64,000 nucleotides of DNA. It comes from Arachidicoccus rhizosphaerae. GTDB taxonomy: Bacteria > Bacteroidota > Bacteroidia > Chitinophagales > Chitinophagaceae. Location of the stretch: positions 124,001-188,000 of the forward strand of contig NZ_FNQY01000008.1 in assembly GCF_900107765.1 (NCBI RefSeq), in the 5' to 3' direction. Under the pieces are notes generated by a model. That model was not told where the DNA came from. It was given only the letters and a program-made list of their open reading frames with translations, and did not search any database. The translations under genes and the position numbers were made by a program. Below, piece after piece: positions 45,427-53,792 of the stretch (the stretch's first letter is position 1; the number at the start of each line of letters is the position of its first letter).

Positions 45427-45831
45427 ATGAAAAAAATTATATTTTTTTTAGGGATTTTGTTTTTTCATAGTTATATTTGCCTTGCACAGACTAACGGATC
45501 CCGAAACGGCGACAAAGTTGAGAAGGTAAAAATTGCTTTTTTTACCCAACAGCTTAATTTAACTGCATCAGAATCTAAAGAGTTTTGGCCTGTATATAAC
45601 AGTTATTTTTTAAAATTAAAAAATGCATGGCATTCTAATATAGGTAACCGTCCGGCTTTTGATGAGAAGGCTTCTGCTTTAAAGGATCAGTACAGAGATA
45701 ATTTTGTCCACATACTTCATTCCCATGAAAGAGCGGAGGATGTTTTTAAGGCAGAAAAAGCGTATCGGAAAATGCTGAAAGAGGAACTCAAAAACAGAAA
45801 ACAACAACCACCGGCTAAGACTAAAAATTAA
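45427..45831 (+). CDS. Small secreted helical protein (Spy/CpxP-like), third gene of sigma cassette
   Basis: A 134-residue protein with a signal peptide (1-20, MKKIIFFLGILFFHSYICLA) and a mature helical part with LNLTASESKEFWPVYNSYFLKLKN, a pattern (LT..E...FWPVYN.Y) often found in Bacteroidota proteins encoded next to ECF sigma/anti-sigma pairs. It ends in a Lys/Pro/Gln-rich tail. The start at 45427 follows GAAAGAGG, a decent ribosome-binding site; an in-frame Met 11 codons earlier is less likely. It could work as a periplasmic sensor or chaperone feeding the membrane protein upstream, by analogy with CpxP; that is not shown. Confidence 0.65.
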   Translation: MKKIIFFLGILFFHSYICLAQTNGSRNGDKVEKVKIAFFTQQLNLTASESKEFWPVYNSYFLKLKNAWHSNIGNRPAFDEKASALKDQYRDNFVHILHSHERAEDVFKAEKAYRKMLKEELKNRKQQPPAKTKN

Positions 45832-46071
45832 TAAGCAAAAGGTCCAAGCCGAAAGAACTTTAAAACTGACATACAACAACTGAACCCGGAAAACACAAAG
45901 CAATTCACATCAGCGCTCGGGTGCAATTCTTTGAATATTTGTAAAAAGAACTTGTATATAACTGTTTTACATCAGTTTTTAAAAAGATTAAAATTATATA
46001 CCTTATTATAAGTGCGTAAAATCAACACGTTTTAGCGTACTTCAACTTTTAGGTGTTTTTCATAGGTTAGC

Positions 46072-46109
46072 AACAGCCGCTCGTTTCTACGTATGGCTGT
46101 TTTTTTTTG
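46072..46109 (+). terminator. Terminator after the ECF sigma cassette
   Basis: Short arms AACAGCC (46072-46078) and GGCTGTT (46095-46101) followed by a run of T. The remainder of 45832-46229 is AT-rich and leads into the GH109 promoter. Confidence 0.65.
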
Positions 46110-46170
46110 TGTATAGGTGAGATCGTTGACGTTAACAGAATCAAAACTAGGGCAAACGATTGTGTGTTCA

Positions 46171-46202
46171 TTTGCCAAAAAAAATGCGCATCTTTAACTT
46201 TC
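46171..46202 (+). promoter_or_regulatory. Predicted promoter of the GH109 gene
   Basis: TTTG (46171-46174), a 20-base spacer, then TAACTTTC (46195-46202), one mismatch from the Bacteroidota -7 box TAnnTTTG. The start codon follows at 46230. Confidence 0.55.
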
Positions 46203-46229
46203 ACTTTATTAACGAGCAAAATTTAGCAA

Positions 46230-47588
46230 ATGAACACAACCAGAAGAGACTTTGTGAAGGCTGTCGCTGTGACAACTGCCGGAGCTGCCGTATTACCGGG
46301 TCATTTATTTGCCCGACCTAAAAAAGCGAATGAGAAAGTAAGGTTGGCCTTTATTGGTGTCGGACTAAGAGGGGAGAGTCATGTGGCGCTCGCCTGTAAC
46401 AGGGACGATGTAGAAATTGTTGCCTTATCTGATATTAACAGTCAGATGATGGACCGGGCTAAGGGCATTATCAAAAAAGCTGGCAGAGCCATGCCTCAGA
46501 TTATATTGGGGGACAATACGGCTTATAAAAAAGTATTTGAAATAAAGGATCTGGACGGTGTTATTATTGCAACGCCCTGGGAATGGCATTGCCCGATGAT
46601 TCTGGATGCCATCGCTGCCGGAATTAAATATGTCGGAACCGAAGTAATGCTGGGTATCACGCTGGAAGATCATTGGAAGGTCGTCAGAGCAGCAGAGGCC
46701 AGTGGTGCTCATGTAATGATGCTGGAAAATGTCTGTTACCGCAGAGATGTAATGGCCGTCATGAATATGGTGCGTCAGAATGTTTTTGGTGAACTCGTGC
46801 ATTTGCAAGGCGGATATCAGCATAATCTGCGCTCTGTACTGTTTACAAAAGATAAACAAAGCGGCGATTATATATTCGGGGAAAAAGCATTTTCTGAAGC
46901 GCAGTGGCGCACAGCACACTCTGTGCACCGAAACGGCGATTTATATCCCACCCACGGTATCGGGCCCTGTGCCATGATGGTTGATATTAACCGGGGTAAC
47001 CGTTTTCTGTCTTTATCCAGCTTTGATTCCAAGGCCAGAGGGCTGCATAAATATACCGCCGATGTGAACGGTGAACACGGGACAGGTACCAATGTTCGTT
47101 TTAAATGCGGTGATATGATTACCACCAATATAAAATGTGCGAACGGGGAGACCATCTTATTGCAGCATGATACCTTTGTGGCCAGACCTTATTCCCTTGG
47201 TTTCCGGGTGCAGGGAACAGAAGGACTCTGGATGGATGTAAGTAATACCATTTATGTGAACGGGGTATCTCCTAATTATGATAGCTGGGATAAAGCAGAT
47301 AGCTGGCTTGCAAAATATGATCATCCACTCTGGAAAAAATATGGGGAAGATTCCAAAGGAGCCGGTCATGGCGGTATGGACTTTTTCGTCATCCACGCCT
47401 TTGTGGAAGCTATAAAAAGAGCGGCACCGACACCTTTGGATGTTTATGATGCAGCGGCCTGGAGTGCTATTACGCCACTGAGCGAACGTTCCATTGAACT
47501 GGGTAATCAGACCGTGGAATTCCCTGATTTTACCGGTGGGAAATGGATGCTGCGTAAACAGGATTTTGCTTTAGATGACAGTTATTAA
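46230..47588 (+). CDS. GH109-type glycosidase (Gfo/Idh/MocA fold), probable alpha-N-acetylgalactosaminidase
   Basis: A 452-residue protein with a Tat-like signal (TTRRDFVKAVAVTTAG) and Rossmann entry KVRLAFIGVGLRGESH. It has the GH109 landmarks: ATPWEWHCPM, LENVCYRRDVMAVMNMV, LQGGYQHNLRSVLF and YPTHGIGPCAMMVDINRGN, not seen in ordinary Gfo/Idh/MocA dehydrogenases. GH109 enzymes hydrolyse by an NAD-assisted oxidation-elimination mechanism and release terminal alpha-GalNAc from glycoconjugates. Activity on exactly GalNAc is inferred from the family. The next gene, 105 bp downstream, is an N-acetylhexosamine-kinase-like enzyme, which fits a release-then-phosphorylate pathway. Confidence 0.88.
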   Translation: MNTTRRDFVKAVAVTTAGAAVLPGHLFARPKKANEKVRLAFIGVGLRGESHVALACNRDDVEIVALSDINSQMMDRAKGIIKKAGRAMPQIILGDNTAYKKVFEIKDLDGVIIATPWEWHCPMILDAIAAGIKYVGTEVMLGITLEDHWKVVRAAEASGAHVMMLENVCYRRDVMAVMNMVRQNVFGELVHLQGGYQHNLRSVLFTKDKQSGDYIFGEKAFSEAQWRTAHSVHRNGDLYPTHGIGPCAMMVDINRGNRFLSLSSFDSKARGLHKYTADVNGEHGTGTNVRFKCGDMITTNIKCANGETILLQHDTFVARPYSLGFRVQGTEGLWMDVSNTIYVNGVSPNYDSWDKADSWLAKYDHPLWKKYGEDSKGAGHGGMDFFVIHAFVEAIKRAAPTPLDVYDAAAWSAITPLSERSIELGNQTVEFPDFTGGKWMLRKQDFALDDSY

Positions 47589-47693
47589 TCTGGCGCCGCA
47601 ATACAATGTAAAAAAATATTAATTATCGGTTGTCAACCTGTTTGCATGAACCCGTGTGAGCGACCGACATACAAAATACAGAATTAAAACCCA

Positions 47694-48758
47694 ATGATAG
47701 AATCATCGGTAAAGGAGGCATTTAATTTTCCGGAGCCTTTAGAGATGGAAAAACTCTCTACTGGTCTTATTAATCATACCTATAAAACCACTTTCCCGGA
47801 CGGGCAGGTGTTTTTATTACAAAGTATCAATACCAAGGTATTTGATGACCCGGATAAATTGCAACGCAATTATCTGAAAATCCAGCGCCATTTTCTGCAG
47901 GAAAATGCATACCGGTTACCCGGTATATTAAAAACCCATGATGGAGGCCTATTATTTAAAGGACCGGATCATGTCTGGAGATGTTTTGAATATATTCTGG
48001 ATACATACAGTCCGGTAGTGTCTTCCACTCCGGATCAGGCTTACCTGGTATCCGCCTGTTTTGGGAATTTCTCCGCAAAATTGGATAATATGGATCCCTT
48101 AAATATCCAGACCGTACTGCCCGGGTTTCATGATCTGGGGCTACGTTTTATTCAATTTACCGATGCGCTGGCCGGAGCGTCAGATACCCGAAAAAAGGCG
48201 GCTGCTGATTTGATTAAAAAAGCGGCTGATCATGAGGCGTTAGTCGGATTTTTCGCAAAAGTTCAGTCCAGTCCAAGGTTGTTTCCGCTGCATATCCTGC
48301 ATCATGACTGCAAGATCGCCAATATCCTCTTTAAAAACGAAGATGATAAGATTTATTGCCCCATTGATCTGGATACCACCCAGCCGGGGTTGTTTATTTC
48401 GGATATAGGAGATATGATACGCTCCATGGTACCCAATTTGCCGGAAGATCACCAGGATGTGAAAGACCTGGATATTCGGGGAGACTTTTATGAGGCCATT
48501 AAGGCCGGTTATCTGGAATCCATGCATGCCTATTTAAGTAGTGAGGAACTGGCTCAAATAGATATGTCCGGTAAACTGATCGTGTATATGCAGGCGCTGC
48601 GGTTTTTGACAGACTATCTGAATGACGATATCTATTATCAGATCAGTTATAGCGAGCAGAATCTGGACCGGGCAGCTAACCAGTTTAGGTTGCTGGAGCT
48701 CATCATAGATTATGTTGAAGGACAAAGTCAACGGGCAAAAATCTACGTCCCGGGTTAA
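47694..48758 (+). CDS. APH-fold sugar kinase, N-acetylhexosamine 1-kinase (NahK)-like
   Basis: A 354-residue aminoglycoside-phosphotransferase-fold kinase. LSTGLINHTYKTTF (21-34) is the glycine loop; HHDCKIANILF (203-213) contains catalytic Asp205 and Asn210; PIDLDTTQPGLFISDIGDMIR (223-243) supplies the metal-binding Asp. These match the NahK group, which phosphorylates GlcNAc/GalNAc at the anomeric carbon, rather than antibiotic-resistance enzymes. Its place right after GH109 supports a role in GalNAc use. Product would be hexosamine-1-phosphate for nucleotide-sugar entry. Confidence 0.8.
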   Translation: MIESSVKEAFNFPEPLEMEKLSTGLINHTYKTTFPDGQVFLLQSINTKVFDDPDKLQRNYLKIQRHFLQENAYRLPGILKTHDGGLLFKGPDHVWRCFEYILDTYSPVVSSTPDQAYLVSACFGNFSAKLDNMDPLNIQTVLPGFHDLGLRFIQFTDALAGASDTRKKAAADLIKKAADHEALVGFFAKVQSSPRLFPLHILHHDCKIANILFKNEDDKIYCPIDLDTTQPGLFISDIGDMIRSMVPNLPEDHQDVKDLDIRGDFYEAIKAGYLESMHAYLSSEELAQIDMSGKLIVYMQALRFLTDYLNDDIYYQISYSEQNLDRAANQFRLLELIIDYVEGQSQRAKIYVPG

Positions 48759-48895
48759 GCGGTCGTAGCCAATATCTGCCAGTCGCTTCAAACTTTTCCG
48801 GACGAACAAGGTCTAAGAAAAGTACAATAAAGTATTGAAAAGAGGGGATAGGAATTATCCTTTATTATACATTTTTTTTGTTTAATGAGAGCGGA

Positions 48896-48929
48896 GGTCC
48901 GTGCCTGTTTAGGTTCGGGCCTTTTTTTT
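48896..48929 (+). terminator. Terminator after the GH109-kinase genes
   Basis: Stem GGTCCG with CGGGCC (48896-48901, 48916-48921) plus inner GCCT/AGGT pairing, then eight T. The wider interval 48759-49115 contains only short frames: a 60-codon frame from 48943 and a second one in another phase that together might be a decayed gene, but neither is convincing. Confidence 0.65.
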
Positions 48930-49115
48930 GCATTTTTAGTAAATGAGCAATGATTATTTTTTATTTGACCAGGAACTGACGGGAAAATTAATGACATACT
49001 TTTACTGCCACCACAAAACAGTACCCGACAGCTTTGGAAAAAGGTCAGGCAGACTCCCTGGATGTAGAATTACTACAAATAGAGATAAACAATCAGCCGG
49101 CCGGATGTTACCGGA

Positions 49116-49865
49116 TTATTTTTGAAAAGAGGGAATTTTAAAATGTCCCAGTAATACGGCGGTTGCCATGGCGGCGTTGAGCGACTCCGCTTTGCCAAAG
49201 GCCGGTATTTTAACCGCCTGGGTGACAAAAGGCAGGATTTCCTGGCGGATACCTTTGGATTCATTGCCGATGACAATAATCCCTTCCTTCACTGGCACGC
49301 TGATGGGAAAGCTGCCTAACGGTTCTCCCGATAACAAAGCGCCATATACGGTAAGGGGATTGTTGGCTAGGTAAGCCTCCAGGGGGGCATAATAAACGGA
49401 TGTTCTGAAAATACTACCCATAGTAGATTGGACTACCTTGGGATTATAGATATCTGCCGAGTCCGGAGAAGCTACTATCCGGTCTACTCCGAACCAATCT
49501 GCCATACGGATGATCGTTCCCATATTACCCGGATCACGAATGCCGTCCAGCGCCAGTATAAAGGATCCTACGGCCGGACGGGGCGGGTTTTTGTGTTCAG
49601 CCATCTGAGCGATTGCCAGAATCTCATTAGCGGTGCTCAGGTGGCTGGCTTTTGCCAGATGCTGTTCATCAATCAACTCAATAGGGGCCTTGGGAAAAGT
49701 TTTGAGCCATTTTTGTTGGGTTGTCCATACCTTTTGGACTGTAAAGGGACTCTCTAAAAGTTCCTGCACCATCTTCGGGCCTTCTACAATAAATAGCTTT
49801 TCTTTGTCCCTGGCTTTTTTATGGTATAAACTTTGGATATATTTGAGTTCATTTTTACTGATCAT
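49116..49865 (-). CDS. TrmH/SpoU family RNA 2'-O-methyltransferase
   Basis: A 249-residue SPOUT methyltransferase. The N-terminal substrate-binding part starts ISKNELKYIQSLYHKKARDKEKLFIVEGPKMVQELL, and the C-terminal knotted domain has the SAM-binding motifs LALDGIRDPGNMGTIIRMADWF, IVIGNESKGI and VKIPAFGKAESLNAAMATAVLLG. Relatives methylate 23S rRNA or tRNA riboses; the exact target is unknown. It is divergent from tamL, with the two start codons only 5 bp apart, so expression signals must overlap both coding sequences. Confidence 0.9.
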   Translation of the reverse strand: MISKNELKYIQSLYHKKARDKEKLFIVEGPKMVQELLESPFTVQKVWTTQQKWLKTFPKAPIELIDEQHLAKASHLSTANEILAIAQMAEHKNPPRPAVGSFILALDGIRDPGNMGTIIRMADWFGVDRIVASPDSADIYNPKVVQSTMGSIFRTSVYYAPLEAYLANNPLTVYGALLSGEPLGSFPISVPVKEGIIVIGNESKGIRQEILPFVTQAVKIPAFGKAESLNAAMATAVLLGHFKIPSFQK

Positions 49866-49870
49866 TATCT

Positions 49871-52312
49871 ATGCAAATTAAGTATTCAACTCATATTAAC
49901 AGAACGGTCCAGTTATGGCTGGTCGTAATCATGCTGGGGTTGAATAGCTGTGTTACGGTAAAAAATCCACCCGAAGGGGAGCCTTTTGTTTTCGATTCAA
50001 AAATAGAATTAAAAAGCGATAATATCTCCAAGGAAGAAGCCAAACTGCTAAAGACAAATCTGGCGGAGTTCTGGGTGGACAGTCTGCGCTCGCCTAAAGT
50101 TCAGAAGTATTTTGTGGCCTATAAGATCGTTTCTCCGCCTGTTTTTGATACCGCCAACCTCAGTAAGTCCATTCAGTTTATGGATAGTTATATGAACTCT
50201 GAAGGGTATTATCAGGCTATTTTTAAAGATAGTGTACGGGTGGACAGCTTGTCTGCTCCCGGGCAGAAAAGGGTAACGGTAACCATGTATGTGGATCCGA
50301 ATAAAGCCATGATTATAGACTCCCTGGGCTATGGGCTGGCAGATACGGCGCTGGAGCGGATTGCGCTGGAGAAAAAAGCAGCTTCGGCTATCGTCGCACA
50401 TAAAACTAAGTTTACAAAAGATAATGTGGCTGCGGAACTGGACAGGCTGGTGACGGATTACCGGAATCTGGGTTATTACCGGATTTCCCGCAACAACCTG
50501 ATTGCAGAGACAGATACCACAGATGCGGCGCTCTTAAAGCTGACGCTGGATCCTTTTGAACAAGCCATTAAAATGGCGCAGGCGGCTGCCAGGAATAAGG
50601 AAAACCCAACGGCCGTGGTGATTATTAAAGAACGGCCACCGGAGGATACCACCCTGGTTCGTTCCAGAGCCCGGGATTTTATCCGGTATAAGGTAGGACA
50701 CATCAATTTTTTCCCTGAAACCGGCGCTACGGAAATACCGGATTCAATTTTAAATAATTTAGGGCAATACACCGACGTATATGAGACCCGCAGCAAGCAT
50801 ATCTCCGTGTATGGCAAAGAAGGCAAGTTTGTGCCAAGGCCGATGCTCAATCATTTATACATGCGGCAGGGGGATTATTACAGCGATACCAGTTTTTATA
50901 AAACTATTAATAATCTGAGTTCCATAGGAGCCTGGCAACAAGTGGATTACAGAAATGATCTGCATGGAGATTCCGTGGACATGAATTTCTTTTTAGTACC
51001 GGCCATTAAACAAAATGTGACCGTTGATTTAGAAAGTTCCTGGAATACAGGAGATTTTGTGTCCTCCTCCAATATGTTTGGTCTGGCATTGAACCTGACC
51101 CATAGAAACAGAAATGTCTGGAAAAGAGCCATTCAATCCCTGACCAATTTAAGAACCGGTGTGGAACTGAACTTAACCAGATCCAATAGTTATTCCGACC
51201 GCTTGCTGCAAACCCTGCAGGTGGCAGGCTCTCATTCTTATTCTTTTCCCAGATTTATCACCCCCTGGCAAATAAGAAGCCGTAATCTGGATGCCATTAG
51301 GACCGTTGTTTCCGTTAATGGCAGCTATACGGATCGAAAGGATTATTTCCAGTTCAGGTCTTTTGTGACCAACTGGGGCTATGAATGGAAAAAAGGCAAT
51401 TCCTCCTGGCAGTACCGGCCCATTAATTTTGAACTTTATTCCCTGGATAAGATGGAAGGGTTGATTCAGGCAATGGAATACAACCCCTATTTGAAAAATG
51501 CCTTTAATACCGGTACGGTCATCAGTCAGCAACTTAATTATAATATCAGCTATCCTAACAAAAGGTTTACAGGCAATAACTATTTTAGAGTGGGCCTGGA
51601 AGAGTCCGGCACTTTATTCGGATTGATTCCGGCCTTAAAAGATCAGATATACCGGTATTTTAGGGTAGAGGGAGAATATATCAAGCATTTTGATTTTGTT
51701 AAAACGCAGCTGGCTCTGCGCGGCTTTGCCGGCATAGGAATTAATTATAATGGGAATAAGGATAATAAATACGGGGGCGGACTGCCCTTTTATAAACAGT
51801 TTATTGCTGGCGGACCCAATAGTATGCGCGCCTGGGGGCTCAGGCAACTGGGGTTAGGCTCTAATCTGCAAAGTGATACATCCAGTTCTTTCAGAGACCG
51901 TTATGGGGATATGCAGCTGGAAGTAAACCTGGAATATCGATATCCCTTATTTTCCATAGGCGGTGTGAAGTTTAACGGCGCATTTTTTACGGATATCGGT
52001 AATATCTGGAACATACGAAAGGATGAGAATCTTCCGGATGCAGAATTCAGCATCGGAAGGTTAGGACGGGATATTGCCATAGCCATGGGTACCGGCCTTA
52101 GAATGGACTTTAATTTTGTCGTCATCCGCGTGGACTTTGGCCTTAAATTAAAAGACCCTGCCAGAATCTCCAATGACGGCTGGATGAGCATTAAAAACTT
52201 CACCTGGCGTAATAATGAATTTGCAGGAGAAGTGGCCAATAACCCGATTACCAATAAACCGCTGGTCCGCAATAACTATGGCATACAGTTAGGCATCGGA
52301 TTGCCGTTCTAA
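49871..52312 (+). CDS. tamL: TamL, lipoprotein form of the TamA/BamA-like outer-membrane assembly factor
   Basis: An 813-residue Omp85-family protein. Unlike proteobacterial TamA it starts with an SPII signal (lipobox LNSC, Cys27), the mark of the Bacteroidota TamL group. POTRA-like repeats occupy about 45-350 and the 16-strand barrel with GGPNSMRAWGLRQLG and the final YGIQLGIGLPF strand the rest. It should insert or assemble outer-membrane proteins or lipids together with TamB. tamB, often found next to it in Bacteroidota, is absent here: the downstream neighbour is convergent purM. The 58-bp palindrome at 52335-52392 follows it. Confidence 0.9.
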   Translation: MQIKYSTHINRTVQLWLVVIMLGLNSCVTVKNPPEGEPFVFDSKIELKSDNISKEEAKLLKTNLAEFWVDSLRSPKVQKYFVAYKIVSPPVFDTANLSKSIQFMDSYMNSEGYYQAIFKDSVRVDSLSAPGQKRVTVTMYVDPNKAMIIDSLGYGLADTALERIALEKKAASAIVAHKTKFTKDNVAAELDRLVTDYRNLGYYRISRNNLIAETDTTDAALLKLTLDPFEQAIKMAQAAARNKENPTAVVIIKERPPEDTTLVRSRARDFIRYKVGHINFFPETGATEIPDSILNNLGQYTDVYETRSKHISVYGKEGKFVPRPMLNHLYMRQGDYYSDTSFYKTINNLSSIGAWQQVDYRNDLHGDSVDMNFFLVPAIKQNVTVDLESSWNTGDFVSSSNMFGLALNLTHRNRNVWKRAIQSLTNLRTGVELNLTRSNSYSDRLLQTLQVAGSHSYSFPRFITPWQIRSRNLDAIRTVVSVNGSYTDRKDYFQFRSFVTNWGYEWKKGNSSWQYRPINFELYSLDKMEGLIQAMEYNPYLKNAFNTGTVISQQLNYNISYPNKRFTGNNYFRVGLEESGTLFGLIPALKDQIYRYFRVEGEYIKHFDFVKTQLALRGFAGIGINYNGNKDNKYGGGLPFYKQFIAGGPNSMRAWGLRQLGLGSNLQSDTSSSFRDRYGDMQLEVNLEYRYPLFSIGGVKFNGAFFTDIGNIWNIRKDENLPDAEFSIGRLGRDIAIAMGTGLRMDFNFVVIRVDFGLKLKDPARISNDGWMSIKNFTWRNNEFAGEVANNPITNKPLVRNNYGIQLGIGLPF

Positions 52313-52334
52313 GGTTTTTGTGCTATTAGTAATA

Positions 52335-52392
52335 CCTATTCAAACTAAAATGCTGATAAAGAATTCTTTATCAGCATTTTAGTTTGAATAGG
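52335..52392. terminator. Perfect 58-bp palindrome at the tamL-purM convergent junction
   Basis: Both 29-bp arms (52335-52363 and 52364-52392) are perfectly complementary with no spacer; GAATTC forms the centre. The inner part, a TGCTGATAAAG/CTTTATCAGCA stem bordered by AAAA and TTTT, is a classical bidirectional terminator, to which a further 14 bp of perfect pairing are added at the base. Confidence 0.85.
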
Positions 52393-52404
52393 CAGTGTCC
52401 TCTT

Positions 52405-53583
52405 TTAATAATTATAGGTTACCCAGCCGGAGGGAGCCTTTAAATGCAGGCTTTTCTGGTCAGAAGCTTCGGTGTATCCGACAATTTTAGCCTCGATACC
52501 TAACGATGCTGCCAGATTAATCATGGAATCTGCGGCCTGTTTATCTGTGAAGATCTCCAAACGGTGACCCATATTAAAGACCTGGTACATTTCCTGATCA
52601 TCTGCTCCGGAGTTCTGGCGAATCAGCTCAAAAATAGGCGGAACGGCAAATAAGTTATCTTTTACAATTTTCAGGTTACCGGGTAAATACTTCATGCATT
52701 TGGTCTGTCCGCCGCCGCTGCAGTGAATAGCGCCTTTGATGTCCTCAAAATGCTGTTCTAATAATAATTTCATGAGCGGAGCGTAAGTTCTGGTCGGGGA
52801 CAGCAGCAGTTTGCCGGCCGGAATCTGACCAAAGCCCTCAATGTTGATTAAATCAGTAACTTTTTGATTGCCAATATATACCACTTCTTTATTTAACAGA
52901 GGCTCAAAAGTTTCAGGATATTTTTCAGCGTAATATTTACTTAATACATCATGGCGGGCACTGGTAAGTCCGTTTGATCCCAGGCCGCTGTTGTAGCTGT
53001 CCTCATAGACGGCCTTGCCGGAGGAGCCAAAACCAACGATTACCTGTCCCGGGCCAATTTTTTCATTACTGATGACCTTTGTTTTAGGGAGTCTGGCACT
53101 CATGGTACCGTTTACGGCAATCGTTCTGGCCACATCCCCTACGTCGGCGGTTTCACCTCCTAAATAATGAATATGAACACCATAGGATTTTAACTGATTG
53201 AAAAAGTCCTGGTTGCCTTTTATAATATGCTGCAGTACTTCACCGGGAATCAGCGTTTTATTACGGTCAATGGTAGAGGAAAACAGGATATTATCATAAA
53301 TGCCTACGCAAAGTAAGTCATCCAGATTCATGGCTACAGCGTCTTTAGAGATACCTTCCCATACACTTAGGTCGCCGGTTTCCTTCCAGTATAAATAGGC
53401 CAGGATACTCTTGGTGCCTGCCCCATCGGCATGCATGATATTGATGTATTGATCATCACCGCCAAGATAATCCGGATACATTTTACAGAATGCATATGGA
53501 AACAGGCCCTGATCCAGATCCTGGATGGCCTGGTGTACTTCTTCTTTCTGGGCAGATACGCCGCGCTGGGAATATAGACTCAT
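52405..53583 (-). CDS. purM: Phosphoribosylformylglycinamidine cyclo-ligase (AIR synthase)
   Basis: Fifth step of purine synthesis, closing the imidazole ring of AIR with ATP. The 392-residue protein is the Bacteroidota form, longer than the E. coli enzyme, with MSLYSQRGVSAQKEEVH at the start, NIMHADGAGTKSILAY, MNLDDLLCVG and the Gly-rich CSGGGQTKC segment. A TTG three codons upstream could be read, but the ATG at 53581-53583 matches the family start. It is a lone pur gene here. It converges with tamL across the 58-bp palindrome. Confidence 0.92.
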   Translation of the reverse strand: MSLYSQRGVSAQKEEVHQAIQDLDQGLFPYAFCKMYPDYLGGDDQYINIMHADGAGTKSILAYLYWKETGDLSVWEGISKDAVAMNLDDLLCVGIYDNILFSSTIDRNKTLIPGEVLQHIIKGNQDFFNQLKSYGVHIHYLGGETADVGDVARTIAVNGTMSARLPKTKVISNEKIGPGQVIVGFGSSGKAVYEDSYNSGLGSNGLTSARHDVLSKYYAEKYPETFEPLLNKEVVYIGNQKVTDLINIEGFGQIPAGKLLLSPTRTYAPLMKLLLEQHFEDIKGAIHCSGGGQTKCMKYLPGNLKIVKDNLFAVPPIFELIRQNSGADDQEMYQVFNMGHRLEIFTDKQAADSMINLAASLGIEAKIVGYTEASDQKSLHLKAPSGWVTYNY

Positions 53584-53792
53584 AGGCTGCAAAAATAATC
53601 GTATTTATCGGCACTTGAAAGTTTAACCGGTTCTTTTTGAAAGATTGTCAGAGATAATGGCAAAAACCGGGACTTTAGTCAAAAAGAAAGGGGATCCGTC
53701 AAATATTTTTAAAGACTTAAAAATACTTCACGTTCCCCCATTGAAAGCAAACTTCTTTATAGTAATGCAATATCGGCGATGACCAATTTGCC

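Noticed and set aside
47694-48758. APH-fold gene as an aminoglycoside resistance gene
   Set aside because: Motifs and the GH109 neighbour fit sugar kinases of the NahK type better.
48943-49125. 60-codon frame after the GH109-kinase terminator
   Set aside because: It overlaps the end of the methyltransferase gene, has no family resemblance, and a neighbouring frame looks equally protein-like. At most a decayed fragment.
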